This document shows, one piece after another, positions 31,969 through 40,805 of a stretch of 64,000 nt of DNA. The stretch is from VYFG01 sp965203365. Its GTDB lineage: Bacteria; Pseudomonadota; Gammaproteobacteria; Arenicellales; Poriferihabitantaceae. Under the pieces are notes generated by a model. That model ran no database searches and was not told the origin of the DNA. It saw only the letters and a program-made list of their open reading frames with translations. Every line of letters starts with the position of its first letter. Within the stretch, counting starts at the first letter, position 1. A program made the position numbers and the translations under genes. The stretch is taken from contig OZ241878.1 of NCBI GenBank assembly GCA_965203365.1, forward strand, positions 3,410,001 to 3,474,000, given 5' to 3'.

Positions 31969-32027
31969 TGGGTAACGGATGTGCCGTCGTGACCGTATCC
32001 TTCAAACCCCTCACCCACCCGGAATCG

Positions 32028-32609
32028 ATGCAGTTGTTCGAGCCATTGTATGACCGGATCCTGGCCTGGTCACGTCACCGTCATGCGGAACGGTATCTGG
32101 CGCTGGTCAGCTTCCTGGAATCCTCTTTCTTTCCCATTCCCACTGCCTTCATGTTGGCCCCGATGGTCCTGGCCCGCCGTCACCGGGCGTGGTGGCTGGC
32201 CACCCTGGCGACACTGACCTCCGTAGCCGGGGGGCTGTTGGGGTACTGTGTCGGCTATTTTCTGTTCGCGCAGGTGGGCCAGTCGCTGATCGTGTTTTTT
32301 GGCCAGGAGACGGCCTTTCTGGCCGTCCAGAAGCGATTTGTCCAGGATGGCGTCTGGCTGGTTCTGCTGGCCGGTGTCACGCCCCTGCCGTACAAGCTGT
32401 GTACCCTCGCTTCGGGCCTGTTGGGTCTGGCACTGCTGCCCTTTATTGTGGCATCACTGATCGGACGGGCAGCCCAGTTTTTTCTCATTGCCGCCGTCCT
32501 GTGGTGGGGAGGTCCCTTGATCGAATCCCATCTCAGAAAATGGATGGAGATGATCGGCTGGGGAGCGATCATGATGGCGGCTCTCGCGTATCTTTTCTTG
32601 CGTCATTGA
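32028..32609 (+). CDS. yqaA: YqaA/DedA-like membrane protein
   Basis: A small integral membrane protein of about 193 residues with a SNARE-associated/VTT (DedA-like) core. After MQLFEPLYDRILAWSRHRHA come SFLESSFFPIPTAFMLAPMVLA, a GGLLGYCVGYFLF glycine-rich segment, and a TPLPYKLCTLASGLLGLALL re-entrant loop. About four hydrophobic helices are visible. DedA-family proteins are linked to membrane lipid recycling and envelope homeostasis, but the YqaA branch has no settled function. The upstream ATG at 31968 overlaps the pcm stop and would add 20 polar residues; I prefer 32028 because it matches the usual YqaA beginning. Its place between pcm and nlpD is common in gammaproteobacteria. Confidence 0.88.
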   Translation: MQLFEPLYDRILAWSRHRHAERYLALVSFLESSFFPIPTAFMLAPMVLARRHRAWWLATLATLTSVAGGLLGYCVGYFLFAQVGQSLIVFFGQETAFLAVQKRFVQDGVWLVLLAGVTPLPYKLCTLASGLLGLALLPFIVASLIGRAAQFFLIAAVLWWGGPLIESHLRKWMEMIGWGAIMMAALAYLFLRH

Positions 32610-32613
32610 GCAT

Positions 32614-33435
32614 ATGGTCCTCATCGCGTTTCGTGTGCTCTTGCCGATGCTGTTGTTCTTGCAGTTGACCGCCTGTGCCCCCCCGGTCGAGACCGCTCCG
32701 GTGATCAACAAGGCGCCCTATCGGAAAATTCCGGCCGCCACCGTGGTGCAGCCTGGGGACAGTATCTACAAGATTTCCTGGGAGCATGGTCTGGATTTCA
32801 TTGACATCGCCCGCTGGAATGGCCTCAAGAAGCCCTATCGACTTCAGCCGGGTCAAACGCTGCAGCTTCGTCGGGGTTCCAGCCAGTCTGCCCCAAAGAC
32901 TCCGGTAGATTCTGGGACCGGCGCCTCGTCGCCCCCACGGAAGGACGGAGTCAAGGGCCCGGTGCTGGTCCCCTCTCCCCCGACGCCAGCCATTTCGACT
33001 CCCCCGATGCCGAAACCGACTTCCGTGGCGGCGGCACCACCACCCAGAGAGAAGTTGCCGGCTCAGCCTCCGTCCGTCTGGAGATGGCCCGCCCGGGGGG
33101 AAATCATCGCCCGCTACTCTCAGGACAAGGGAATCAATGGGATTCGAATTGCGGGCAGTCCGGGGTCACCGGTGTGGTCTACGGCCGGAGGCGAAGTGGT
33201 GTATGCTGGGGAAGGTCTGCGGGGCTATGGCAAGCTGGTGATCGTGAAACATTCCGACACTCACCTGAGTGCCTATGCCCACAACCGCCGCATCCTAGTC
33301 GCGGAGGGGGATCGAATCGGGGCTGGCCAGCAGATTGCCGAAATGGGCAGCACGGGAGCCAATCGCACCATGCTGCATTTTGAAATTCGAGTCAATGGAA
33401 AGCCCCAGGACCCGCTTGGATTTCTCCGCTCATGA
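32614..33435 (+). CDS. nlpD: Lipoprotein NlpD (LysM + degenerate LytM amidase activator)
   Basis: A 273-residue outer-membrane lipoprotein. The signal peptide ends in the lipobox LTAC with Cys21. A LysM domain (about 38-88: VVQPGDSIYKISWEHGLDF) is followed by a Pro-rich linker and a C-terminal LytM domain. The zinc ligands of true M23 enzymes are missing: the HxxxD position reads NGIRIAGSPGS, while AYAHN and MLHFEIRVNG remain. That is the NlpD pattern, in which the domain activates the amidase AmiC at the septum rather than cutting peptidoglycan. rpoS, which normally follows nlpD, is absent; the next gene starts inside the nlpD stop (ATGA). Confidence 0.93.
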   Translation: MVLIAFRVLLPMLLFLQLTACAPPVETAPVINKAPYRKIPAATVVQPGDSIYKISWEHGLDFIDIARWNGLKKPYRLQPGQTLQLRRGSSQSAPKTPVDSGTGASSPPRKDGVKGPVLVPSPPTPAISTPPMPKPTSVAAAPPPREKLPAQPPSVWRWPARGEIIARYSQDKGINGIRIAGSPGSPVWSTAGGEVVYAGEGLRGYGKLVIVKHSDTHLSAYAHNRRILVAEGDRIGAGQQIAEMGSTGANRTMLHFEIRVNGKPQDPLGFLRS

Positions 33436-34493
33436 TCTCCAAAGCGGCGCCGACCAAGGTGTGGAATCGGCTGGCAGAATGGCCTCGAGCCCGACTGGCC
33501 CATTTGCCCACTCCGCTGGAGTGGCTGCCCAATCTGTCGGAGCGCTATCCGGGTGGCCGTTTCTGGATGAAGCGGGATGACTGTACCGGTCTGGCCATGG
33601 GGGGCAACAAGGCCCGTCAACTCGAGTTCTATCTGGGCGATGCCCTGGCCCAGGGCTGTGATACGGTGGTCAGTACGGGCGCGGTCCAGTCCAATTACAT
33701 GCGCAGCCTCGCCGCCGCCGCGGCTCAGTTGGGACTGGAATGTCACCTGCAACTGGAATCCCGGGTGGCCCACCCACCCCGAGAGTATGGTCACTCGGGC
33801 AATGTCCTGCTGGACCACCTGTTCGGGGCTCGGATTCATTTGCGCCATGAGGGAGAGGATGAACTCGGGGCGGATCAAGCCATCCAGGAAATTGCCGACA
33901 CCCTGCGCAAGCAAGGAAAAAAACCATATCTTGTCCCCTTGGCGCCGGTGGAAAAACCGATCGGGGGCCTTGGCTACGTGGCGGCCGCGGCCGAATTGAT
34001 CCCACAGTTCGAAACAGCCCGGATGGTCCCGGACCTGCTGGTGGTGGGCTCCGGAAGCGGCCTGACGCATGCGGGCCTGCTGGTCGGTTTGCGGCTCATG
34101 GGTCTCTCCCTCCCGGTACTGGGAGCCTGTGTGCGACGAGCGGCCGGATTGCAGTGTGATCGGGTGCTGTCCCATTGTCGCCGGTTGGAAGACATGCTGG
34201 GTTTGTCCGATGGCGTGACGGCCGAAGATATCCGGGTCAGTGACATCGCCTTGGCACCAGGTTACGGGCAGGCATCGGATGCCGTGATGCAGGCGGTCGT
34301 CGACATGGCCCGGACCGAGGGGATCTTGGTGGATCCGGTCTATTCCGCCAAGACCGTTGCCACTACGCTGGCTTGGGTGCGGCACCGTGAACCGGACGAT
34401 TGCCAGCAAGTGGTCATGTTCCACACCGGCGGCACGCCAGCGCTGTTCGCCTACCGGGAGCGGATACAGTCGGCTGCCTCATTCGGACTATAA
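33432..34493 (+). CDS. PLP-dependent D-cysteine desulfhydrase / ACC deaminase family enzyme
   Basis: A 353-residue fold type II PLP enzyme. The PLP Lys is in GGNKARQLEF, preceded by FWMKRDDCTGLAMGG. STGAVQSNYMRSLAAAAAQLG forms the substrate carboxylate loop, and VGSGSGLTHAGL is the Gly-rich phosphate loop. LVDPVYSAKT and FHTGGTPALFAY close the domain. This set fits the ACC deaminase/D-cysteine desulfhydrase/L-cysteate sulfo-lyase group. The exact substrate cannot be called: D-cysteine to pyruvate, sulfide and ammonia, or L-cysteate to pyruvate, sulfite and ammonia. The start overlaps nlpD by four bases, so it is probably co-translated, an unusual partner for an envelope lipoprotein. Confidence 0.9.
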   Translation: MISKAAPTKVWNRLAEWPRARLAHLPTPLEWLPNLSERYPGGRFWMKRDDCTGLAMGGNKARQLEFYLGDALAQGCDTVVSTGAVQSNYMRSLAAAAAQLGLECHLQLESRVAHPPREYGHSGNVLLDHLFGARIHLRHEGEDELGADQAIQEIADTLRKQGKKPYLVPLAPVEKPIGGLGYVAAAAELIPQFETARMVPDLLVVGSGSGLTHAGLLVGLRLMGLSLPVLGACVRRAAGLQCDRVLSHCRRLEDMLGLSDGVTAEDIRVSDIALAPGYGQASDAVMQAVVDMARTEGILVDPVYSAKTVATTLAWVRHREPDDCQQVVMFHTGGTPALFAYRERIQSAASFGL

Positions 34494-34528
34494 TTCATCG
34501 GTCATTGTATTCGCCCCAAGATTGGTTC

Positions 34529-35557
34529 ATGGATTTGCGTGCTTCCATTCAACATCTGGCCGCGGGCCAGGACCTCTCTCGACCCCAGATGCAGGAGGTG
34601 ATGAGCCTGATCATGCATGGTGAGGCGACGCCCGCCCAGATTGGTGCCTTCCTGACGGCCCTCAGGATCAAGGGAGAGACTGTGGAGGAGATCGTGGGGG
34701 CGGCGACCATCATGCGGAAACTGGCGGCCCGGGTGGAGACGCCGTCCGGAAAGATTGTGGATACGGTCGGGACTGGAGGCGATGGGGCGCGACTGTTCAA
34801 TGTCTCGACCGCCAGTGCTCTGGTCGCCAGTGCGGCGGGCGCAACGGTCGCCAAGCACGGCAATCGGGCGGCGACCGGGACCTCCGGCAGTGCGGATGTG
34901 CTGGAAGCGGCGGGCGTCAACATTGCCCTGTCACCGCAGCAGGTGGGTCAATGTCTCACTGAGACCGGTATCGGCTTCATGTTCGCACCCACCCATCATG
35001 GGGCGACCCGACATGCCATTGGTCCTCGTCGCGAGATCGGCGTACGCACGGTGTTCAATCTGCTGGGGCCGCTGACCAATCCCGCTGGGGCCGAATATCA
35101 ACTGGTGGGGGTCTTTGATCCGCGCTGGGTCCAGCCGGTCGCCGAGGTGTTCAAGGCTTTGGGCAGTCAACACACCTTGGTGGTCTGTTCCGATGATGGG
35201 ACCGATGAAATTTCACTGGCGGCCGAAACCGATGTGGCGGAACTGGATCGGGGCTATATCCACACCTATCGAATGGCTCCGGAAGACTTCGGTATTCGAC
35301 GCCAGCCGCTGGACTCCTTGGTGGTCCAGGATGCCCGACACAGCCTGATGCTGATCCGGGAAGCTTTGTCCGGGACGCCGGGTCCGGCGTTCGACATGGT
35401 GGCGCTGAATGCGGGGGCGACCCTGTATGTGGCCGACCTGGCGGACAGTCTCCAGACGGGCGTAGACCGAGCCAAAGACGTGATGGGTTCCGGGGCCGCC
35501 CTCACCAAGCTCGAGCAACTGGCCCAGTTCAGCCGCCAATTCGGGGAGGAGTTCTGA
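34529..35557 (+). CDS. trpD: Anthranilate phosphoribosyltransferase
   Basis: A 342-residue enzyme that joins anthranilate to PRPP in tryptophan synthesis. It carries VDTVGTGGDGARLFNVSTAS, which binds PRPP, then GATVAKHGNRAATGTSGSAD, the anthranilate tunnel FMFAPTHHGATRH and RTVFNLLGPLTNPAGAEYQ. A DDGTDEISL motif near residue 227 supplies the second metal site. The length and all motifs are normal. The ATG at 34529 was chosen because the 43 codons upstream overlap the previous gene and show no similarity. trpG and trpC are not adjacent, unlike the common trpGDC order. The stop shares one base with the ATG of a small Lrp-type domain gene, indicating coupling. Confidence 0.95.
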   Translation: MDLRASIQHLAAGQDLSRPQMQEVMSLIMHGEATPAQIGAFLTALRIKGETVEEIVGAATIMRKLAARVETPSGKIVDTVGTGGDGARLFNVSTASALVASAAGATVAKHGNRAATGTSGSADVLEAAGVNIALSPQQVGQCLTETGIGFMFAPTHHGATRHAIGPRREIGVRTVFNLLGPLTNPAGAEYQLVGVFDPRWVQPVAEVFKALGSQHTLVVCSDDGTDEISLAAETDVAELDRGYIHTYRMAPEDFGIRRQPLDSLVVQDARHSLMLIREALSGTPGPAFDMVALNAGATLYVADLADSLQTGVDRAKDVMGSGAALTKLEQLAQFSRQFGEEF

Positions 35558-35796
35558 TGCAGACGATTTTCGTGCAACTGAAATGTGAACTGGGACGGGC
35601 TTATGATGTGGCCGCCATGCTGGCCGAAATCGATGGGGTCTCCGAGGTGTATTCCATTTCCGGTCAGTATGATCTGTTGGCGAAGTGTTACCTGGACACA
35701 GAAGCCGATGTGGGCCGATATGTGGCGACCCGTGTACAAGGGCTGGAGGGCGTTCGGGAGACCCATACGATCATCGCATTCAACGCATTTTCCTGA
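35557..35796 (+). CDS. Stand-alone Lrp/AsnC ligand-binding (RAM) domain protein
   Basis: A 79-residue protein corresponding only to the C-terminal RAM domain of Lrp/AsnC regulators: MQTIFVQLKCELGRAYDVA, then VSEVYSISGQYDLLAKCYL and ETHTIIAFNAFS. No DNA-binding helix-turn-helix is present, and the frame upstream belongs to trpD, so it is not a truncated regulator. Proteins of this kind oligomerise and bind amino acids and are thought to act as small sensors or to modulate full-length Lrp partners. Its TGATG overlap with trpD suggests a link with tryptophan supply, which is inference. Confidence 0.88.
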   Translation: MQTIFVQLKCELGRAYDVAAMLAEIDGVSEVYSISGQYDLLAKCYLDTEADVGRYVATRVQGLEGVRETHTIIAFNAFS

Positions 35797-35876
35797 ACTC
35801 CATCCGGTCAGATTTTGCAAGGTGTTGACCGAGGGGGCGTTGACATGAGTCAAACCATCGGCCCGGGATCGACATC

Positions 35877-36650
35877 ATGAAGCCACTGCAGACCCTGTTG
35901 GAGGATCGGCGTTTCGAATGGACCATCCTGGTCCTGATTCTGATCAATGCCGTGACCCTCGGTTTGGAGACCGATGCCGACCTCATGGCGAGATTTGGCT
36001 CGGAACTGATGATGGTGGACCGGGCCATTCTTGGCGTGTTCGTGGTCGAAGTGGCACTCAGGCTAGTGGTGTATCGCTGGCGATTCTGGCGCGATCCCTG
36101 GCGTGTTTTCGATTTCCTGATTGTGGCAATCGCCCTCATACCGACCAGCGGCAACCTGTCCATCTTGCGGGTGCTCCGAGTATTGCGAGTGTTGCGCTTG
36201 ATCAGTTTCGTCCCTTCCCTGCGCCGTGTGGTGGGTGGACTGATCGCGGCCCTGCCGGGGATGGGGTCCATCGTCATGCTGCTCGCGCTGGTTTTTTATG
36301 TGTTCGCCGTGATCGCCACCGGTCTCTATGGCGAGCAGTTTCCGCAATGGTTCGGGTCGATCGGGGCCTCGGCCTACAGTCTGTTTCAGATCATGACCCT
36401 GGAAAGCTGGTCCATGGGGATCGTCCGGCCGGTCATGGGGGAGTTCCCGCAGGCGTGGCTGTTCTTTACCATCTTCATTTTGTGCACCTCGTTTACGGTG
36501 CTCAACCTGTTCATCGGCATCATCGTGTCCGCGATGCAGCGGGAACATGAAGCCGAAGCCAGCGAGGAAAGGGATGCCTTGCATCGGGAGCAGCAGGAAA
36601 TCCTCGCCGAGTTGCGTGAGATCAAGGCCCGTCTGGACACCCTCAGCTGA
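35877..36650 (+). CDS. Bacterial voltage-gated sodium channel (BacNav)
   Basis: A 257-residue six-helix channel subunit that would assemble as a tetramer in the inner membrane. S1 is about 15-32, S2 50-66 and S3 75-90. The S4 voltage sensor at 96-118 has Arg98, Arg101, Arg104 and Arg107 at every third position. The S5-pore-S6 part follows, and the selectivity filter TLESWSM at 174-180 has Glu176 as the sodium-selective residue; this filter is the one found in NavAb-type channels. S6 ends near 220 and is followed by a charged, heptad-like tail (221-257) typical of the C-terminal four-helix bundle. Roles suggested for such channels are sodium entry linked to motility, pH homeostasis or chemotaxis. 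It lies after the trpD pair with an 80-base gap and may have its own promoter. Confidence 0.95.
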   Translation: MKPLQTLLEDRRFEWTILVLILINAVTLGLETDADLMARFGSELMMVDRAILGVFVVEVALRLVVYRWRFWRDPWRVFDFLIVAIALIPTSGNLSILRVLRVLRVLRLISFVPSLRRVVGGLIAALPGMGSIVMLLALVFYVFAVIATGLYGEQFPQWFGSIGASAYSLFQIMTLESWSMGIVRPVMGEFPQAWLFFTIFILCTSFTVLNLFIGIIVSAMQREHEAEASEERDALHREQQEILAELREIKARLDTLS

Positions 36651-37090
36651 CCGTTTCCAAGTTTTTCGGACGACTCTCTCCCGCTGTTCGCGCCGTCATT
36701 TGGATGGAGAAGTCACACCGCATCAGGCCACTTTCTGATGTGATGTCAGTTGATCGTTGCCGTTACGTCCGTTGAATACGTCGGGTAGAAGCAGGATCGC
36801 TTGCTCATTCTCGTGCCAGCAAGTGGTCACCGACAGATGTCTGGATGTTCCCGATGGGGCTGCATATGACGAAAGGACTGGCATTCTGTTGGGCGTCATC
36901 AATAACACTTGATGCTTTTTGACTGTCACGAAGCCTCAATTAATCTGAAGTTCCCCCTGATTTTTCGTAAAATTCCCGTGCAACCGGTTGATCTGCTTGC
37001 GGAAATTGCTCTCAGGAGAGTATTATTTGTTCCCATGTAAATGGATATTAAATATGGCTTTTTCCAGATTCATGGGCTACAATCATTCCC
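36651..37090. other. Intergenic region before the broken transposase
   Basis: About 440 bases without a recognisable gene. The right half presumably contains the end of the insertion element, but I could not find a matching inverted repeat on the far side. Confidence 0.4.
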
Positions 37091-38818
37091 CTGTCCGTCG
37101 AAATCGTCCCCCACCGGAACTCCCCGCCCGCCCTCCTCCTGCGCGAAGGAGGGCGCGAAGACGGCCAGGTCAGGAAACGCCCCCTCGCCAATCTCTCCCG
37201 ATGGCCGAAGGCCAGGATCGACGCCCTGCGGCGGGTGCTCAGGGACGACCCCCTGGTCGGGCGGGACGAAGCCTTCGAGATCATCCGCTCCCTCCCCCAC
37301 GGGCAGGTCGCCGCCGTGCTCGGCACCCTCCGGCCACGGCGCCTGGACCGGCTCATCGACGCGCGACCTTCCCCCGAGCGTGACCGGGGGCTGGCGATGA
37401 GGGTGGCCCGCGTGCTGGAACCCGGCTCCCAACGGGCCACTGCGCGGGGGCTGGCCGAGGCCACCGCGACCGACTCCCCGGCTGACCCCCTGGGGCTGGG
37501 CACGGTGGATGAGGACGACCGGTCCGCGGCCAGGGACTGGCTGCTCAAGCGCCAGGACCGCATCGAGTGGACCCTGGCGAAGCGCTATCTGGCGGAGGGC
37601 GCCCTGGTGCTCCATGACCTGACCTCGGGGTCCCTGGCAGGACGCCTCGGCCCGCTGGCCAGGCGGGGCGATTCGCGCGACGGCCAGCGGGGCCAGCGGC
37701 AGATCGAGTTCGGGTTGCTGTGCGACGCAGGCGGCCGTCCGGTGGCCGGGGAGGGGTTTCCCGGCCACCCGGCTGATTCGGCGGCGCTGGGCCCTCAGAT
37801 CGAGCAGTGGCGGGAGCGCTTCGGGCGGTCGCGGCGGGGGCTGGTGGGGGACCGTGGGAGGCTGACCGAGGCGCGCCTCCGGGACGAGGTGAAGCCGGCG
37901 GGACTGGACTGGATCGGCGCCTGACGGGGTCCGGCGATCCGCGGACTGGTCGAGTCCGGCGCCGTGCCGAGGTCGCTGTTTGACGAGCAGGACCTGGTGG
38001 AGGTCCGCAGCGACCTCTATCCGGGGGAGCGTCTCATGGGATGCCGCCACCCGCTGATGGCCGAACGCAGGGGGCGCCAGCGCGAGGCGCGGCTGGAGGC
38101 CACCGAGAAACGGCTGGAGCCCATCGTGGCGGCCACGAGACGGGAGAAACGGCGCCTGAAGGGGACGGACAGGATCGGAGCGCGGGTCGGCCAGGGGATC
38201 GGCCGATACCGGATGGCCAAGCACTTTGAGTGGACCCTCGACGAAGACGGGTGCTTCGACGACGGGAGAGACGCCGGGTCCATCGCCGCGGAGGCAGCGC
38301 TCGACGGCCTGTCTGTCATCCGCACCAGTCTGGCCGAGACCGAGCTGGATGCTTCGGGCACGGGGCGCACTTACCAGGGCCTGAGCCAGGTGGAACGGGC
38401 CTTTCGCCGTCTCAAGCGTGTGGACCGGAAGGGGCGTCCGGTGTGCCACCGGACGGACGAGCGGGTCCGTGCCCATCTCCTGCCATGCAGGCTGGCCTGG
38501 TATGGGGAATGGCATAGGCGGAAACGCCTGGCCCCGTTGCTGTTCGACGACGAGGAGCCCGCCGCGGCCGAAGCCGCCCGCTCCTCCGGGGTGGCGCCGG
38601 CCCGGGTGTCGGCATCCGCCCAACGCAAGGCGGCGAGCAAGCGCACTGACGACGGTCGGCCCGGGCACAGTTTCCGCACCCTGCTTCGGGATCTCGCCCC
38701 TCTCACCAAGAACCGCGTGATGCCCCGTCTGCCCGGCGCCGAACCCTTCGATCGGCTGACCCGGCCGACTGAGTGGCAGCGCGAAGCCTTCCGCTTGCTC
38801 GGCGTACGATGGCAGTAG
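37091..38818 (+). pseudogene. IS1634-family transposase, interrupted by an in-frame stop
   Basis: The frame encodes a whole IS1634-type transposase in two parts. The first part, from the family's usual opening (SVEIVPHRNSPPALLLRE) through LHDLTSGSLAGR and GDRGRLTEARL to GLDWIGA, ends at a TGA at 37922-37924. The same frame then resumes with RGPAIRGLVESGAV and runs to 38818 through YQGLSQVERAFRRLK (the last acidic residue) and a normal C-terminus. A conserved family member would read Leu at the stop. The natural start position reads CTG rather than ATG, and no ATG or GTG lies in frame before 37235. Both defects point to decay, though stop-codon readthrough cannot be excluded. A 590-codon antisense frame over the element is a GC-rich shadow. 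Confidence 0.85.
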
Positions 38819-39037
38819 CGTTCCAGGGGCGTTCCCAGTCACGAACCGTCAGTGATTGACTTTTGTCAACGCAATCAATAAGTTATATCGAATATGCTCT
38901 GGAAGTTCAGACTAACAGGAGTCGATACACCCCGATTCGGCGACTTGCCTGACCATTGGAATAACGCTTCGAGGCATTGTCCGGCCAGCCGAAAGCCGTT
39001 GTTTGCACCCCAGATCCCTTCCGGGTACACTGCTCCC

Positions 39038-40627
39038 ATGACCTCCGACGATCCCACGCTTAGCGAACCCGAGCGGACTGCCCTGCAAAAGCTGATGCGG
39101 GGGGTCGACCGGGGGCGAGCCCCGATCTTCGTCGGTCGCCAGACAGAACTGGAATTGATCCGGGAACGATTGGACCTGTTACTAGAGCGACTGGACGAAC
39201 CGGCTCCCGGGGCCGATCTGACCACGGTGATCCAGGGCGCCCCCGGCGCTGGCAAGTCGGCGCTGCTGGAGAGGATCATCGAAGAGTGGCCCCCGGGGGG
39301 ATCGGAATCCCAGCCCGTGGCGGTCCGGGTGGCGGCCGGTGCCTTGGAACAGCCGATGGCCGATCTGCTGGCCATCATGGCGCGGCAAACGGCGGGCAAC
39401 CTCGGCATCATCCGGACGCTGGTACGGTTCTTCCGCTCGGGCTCGGTGAATGTCGCGGGCCTGAGCGAGGTCACGCTGGGGCTGAATCCGGATCAATTGA
39501 CGGGCCAGCCACTTACCCCGGTGATCCTGCTGGTGGACGAGATTCAGTCGCTCTGGGTCGGCCCCGGATCAGAGGCGGCCCGGAAGCAGGTGAGCGACAA
39601 TCTGCGTCTGTTGCATACCGGCGAGCATGGGGCCCCCGTGTTTCCGGTCTATGGGGGCCTGGCCAACAGTGGGGACCTGTTGCGGGCGGCCGGACTGACG
39701 CGTCTGGCCAGTGAATCGGAGCGAACCCTGTCTCGGTTGAGTGAGGTCGAGATGGCCGAATGGATGGACCGGTTCGTCGAGGAACACCTGTCATCGGCCC
39801 GACCGGCCCCGACGATCCTGAAGGGCTGGGCAACTGCGTTGCAACGCGACAGTCAGGGCTGGCCGATGCATGGGCGGAATTTCCTCATCGCCTTGGCCGA
39901 GGACATCCGCACGCACGACTGGTGTCCGGCCGCCGCTGATCTGGATGCCGTGCGGGCGCGGGCACAGCCGCTCCGTTTTCACTACTATGGGCATCGTCTG
40001 CAGGGGGCACTGCAAAATCGGTATGTGCTCGTCTCGAAGGTATTGGAGGCGATGGAGTTGGGACCCCCGATGTCGGAACATGGGATCCTGGATGCCATTG
40101 ACCGGGCGCAACAGGACCGGCCGTCTGGAGATTTCGGTCTGGGGGCCTTGCCGGACGGGTTGACCGTTCGCCAGACCTTTGAGGCGATGCTGTATGCGGG
40201 GGTCGTGCAAAAGACGGGCCAAGGCAAGTTGGCCTGTCCGATTCCGTCGCTGGCGAGCTATCTGGTGGCCAAAGCCACGCTGCCTCCCAGTCCCTTGCAT
40301 GAGGCGGTGCTGGACCAGGCGACCGCGGACATGGATCGGGCCTGGGACCGATGTCGGACGGACACCGAGCGGAGCGCCTTGTTGCAGGCGACGGACCCAC
40401 GGGGTCGCACGGCGCTGATGCTGGCGGTGGAACTGGGTTTGGTGCCGTTGGTGGCCCATCTGGTGACTCTGGAAAGCCGACTGCCGTCGACGTTGCGGTC
40501 GACGGCCTGCCAAGACCGTGTCGGGCGGACCGCGCATGATCATGCCATGGAGGTGGGAGATGTACGCTTAACTACCATGCTGGATCGGCTTTTGAGTCGA
40601 GAGTCGACCTTGGCCATGCCAGAGTGA
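39038..40627 (+). CDS. P-loop ATPase with C-terminal ankyrin-like repeats
   Basis: A 529-residue protein with an AAA/STAND-type ATPase core: IFVGRQTELELIRERL opening, Walker A GAPGAGKS at 67-74, and Walker B VILLVDE at 162-168. A helical middle region follows. About residues 450-516 hold two ankyrin-like units (DPRGRTALMLAVELGLVPLV and DRVGRTAHDHAMEVGDVRLT). I do not recognise the family precisely. ATPases that pair a P-loop core with protein-interaction repeats often act as sensors, including in phage defence, but nothing here proves that role. It stands alone between a decayed transposase and an EamA transporter. ATG at 39038 was chosen because the 48 codons upstream look non-conserved. Confidence 0.75.
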   Translation: MTSDDPTLSEPERTALQKLMRGVDRGRAPIFVGRQTELELIRERLDLLLERLDEPAPGADLTTVIQGAPGAGKSALLERIIEEWPPGGSESQPVAVRVAAGALEQPMADLLAIMARQTAGNLGIIRTLVRFFRSGSVNVAGLSEVTLGLNPDQLTGQPLTPVILLVDEIQSLWVGPGSEAARKQVSDNLRLLHTGEHGAPVFPVYGGLANSGDLLRAAGLTRLASESERTLSRLSEVEMAEWMDRFVEEHLSSARPAPTILKGWATALQRDSQGWPMHGRNFLIALAEDIRTHDWCPAAADLDAVRARAQPLRFHYYGHRLQGALQNRYVLVSKVLEAMELGPPMSEHGILDAIDRAQQDRPSGDFGLGALPDGLTVRQTFEAMLYAGVVQKTGQGKLACPIPSLASYLVAKATLPPSPLHEAVLDQATADMDRAWDRCRTDTERSALLQATDPRGRTALMLAVELGLVPLVAHLVTLESRLPSTLRSTACQDRVGRTAHDHAMEVGDVRLTTMLDRLLSRESTLAMPE

Positions 40628-40805
40628 AAATTCGGTTCACCGAAGCTTGGTGGTCCTCCAAACGTGTCGACTTTCACCCGCATTTCTCAACCCCTCTCGA
40701 AGCCCGTGTGGGCAGTGGGATGACTTTTCCCGAACGTAGCCGATCGTCCGCACGGTGGGGATGATTTCAATCCAGTCTTGATGGTCCCAGTCTGTGGGTA
40801 GGTTG

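Noticed and set aside
37070..38842. A 590-codon minus-strand frame over the broken transposase
   Set aside because: The plus strand carries a clear transposase; the antisense frame is Pro/Gly/Arg-rich shadow from high GC.
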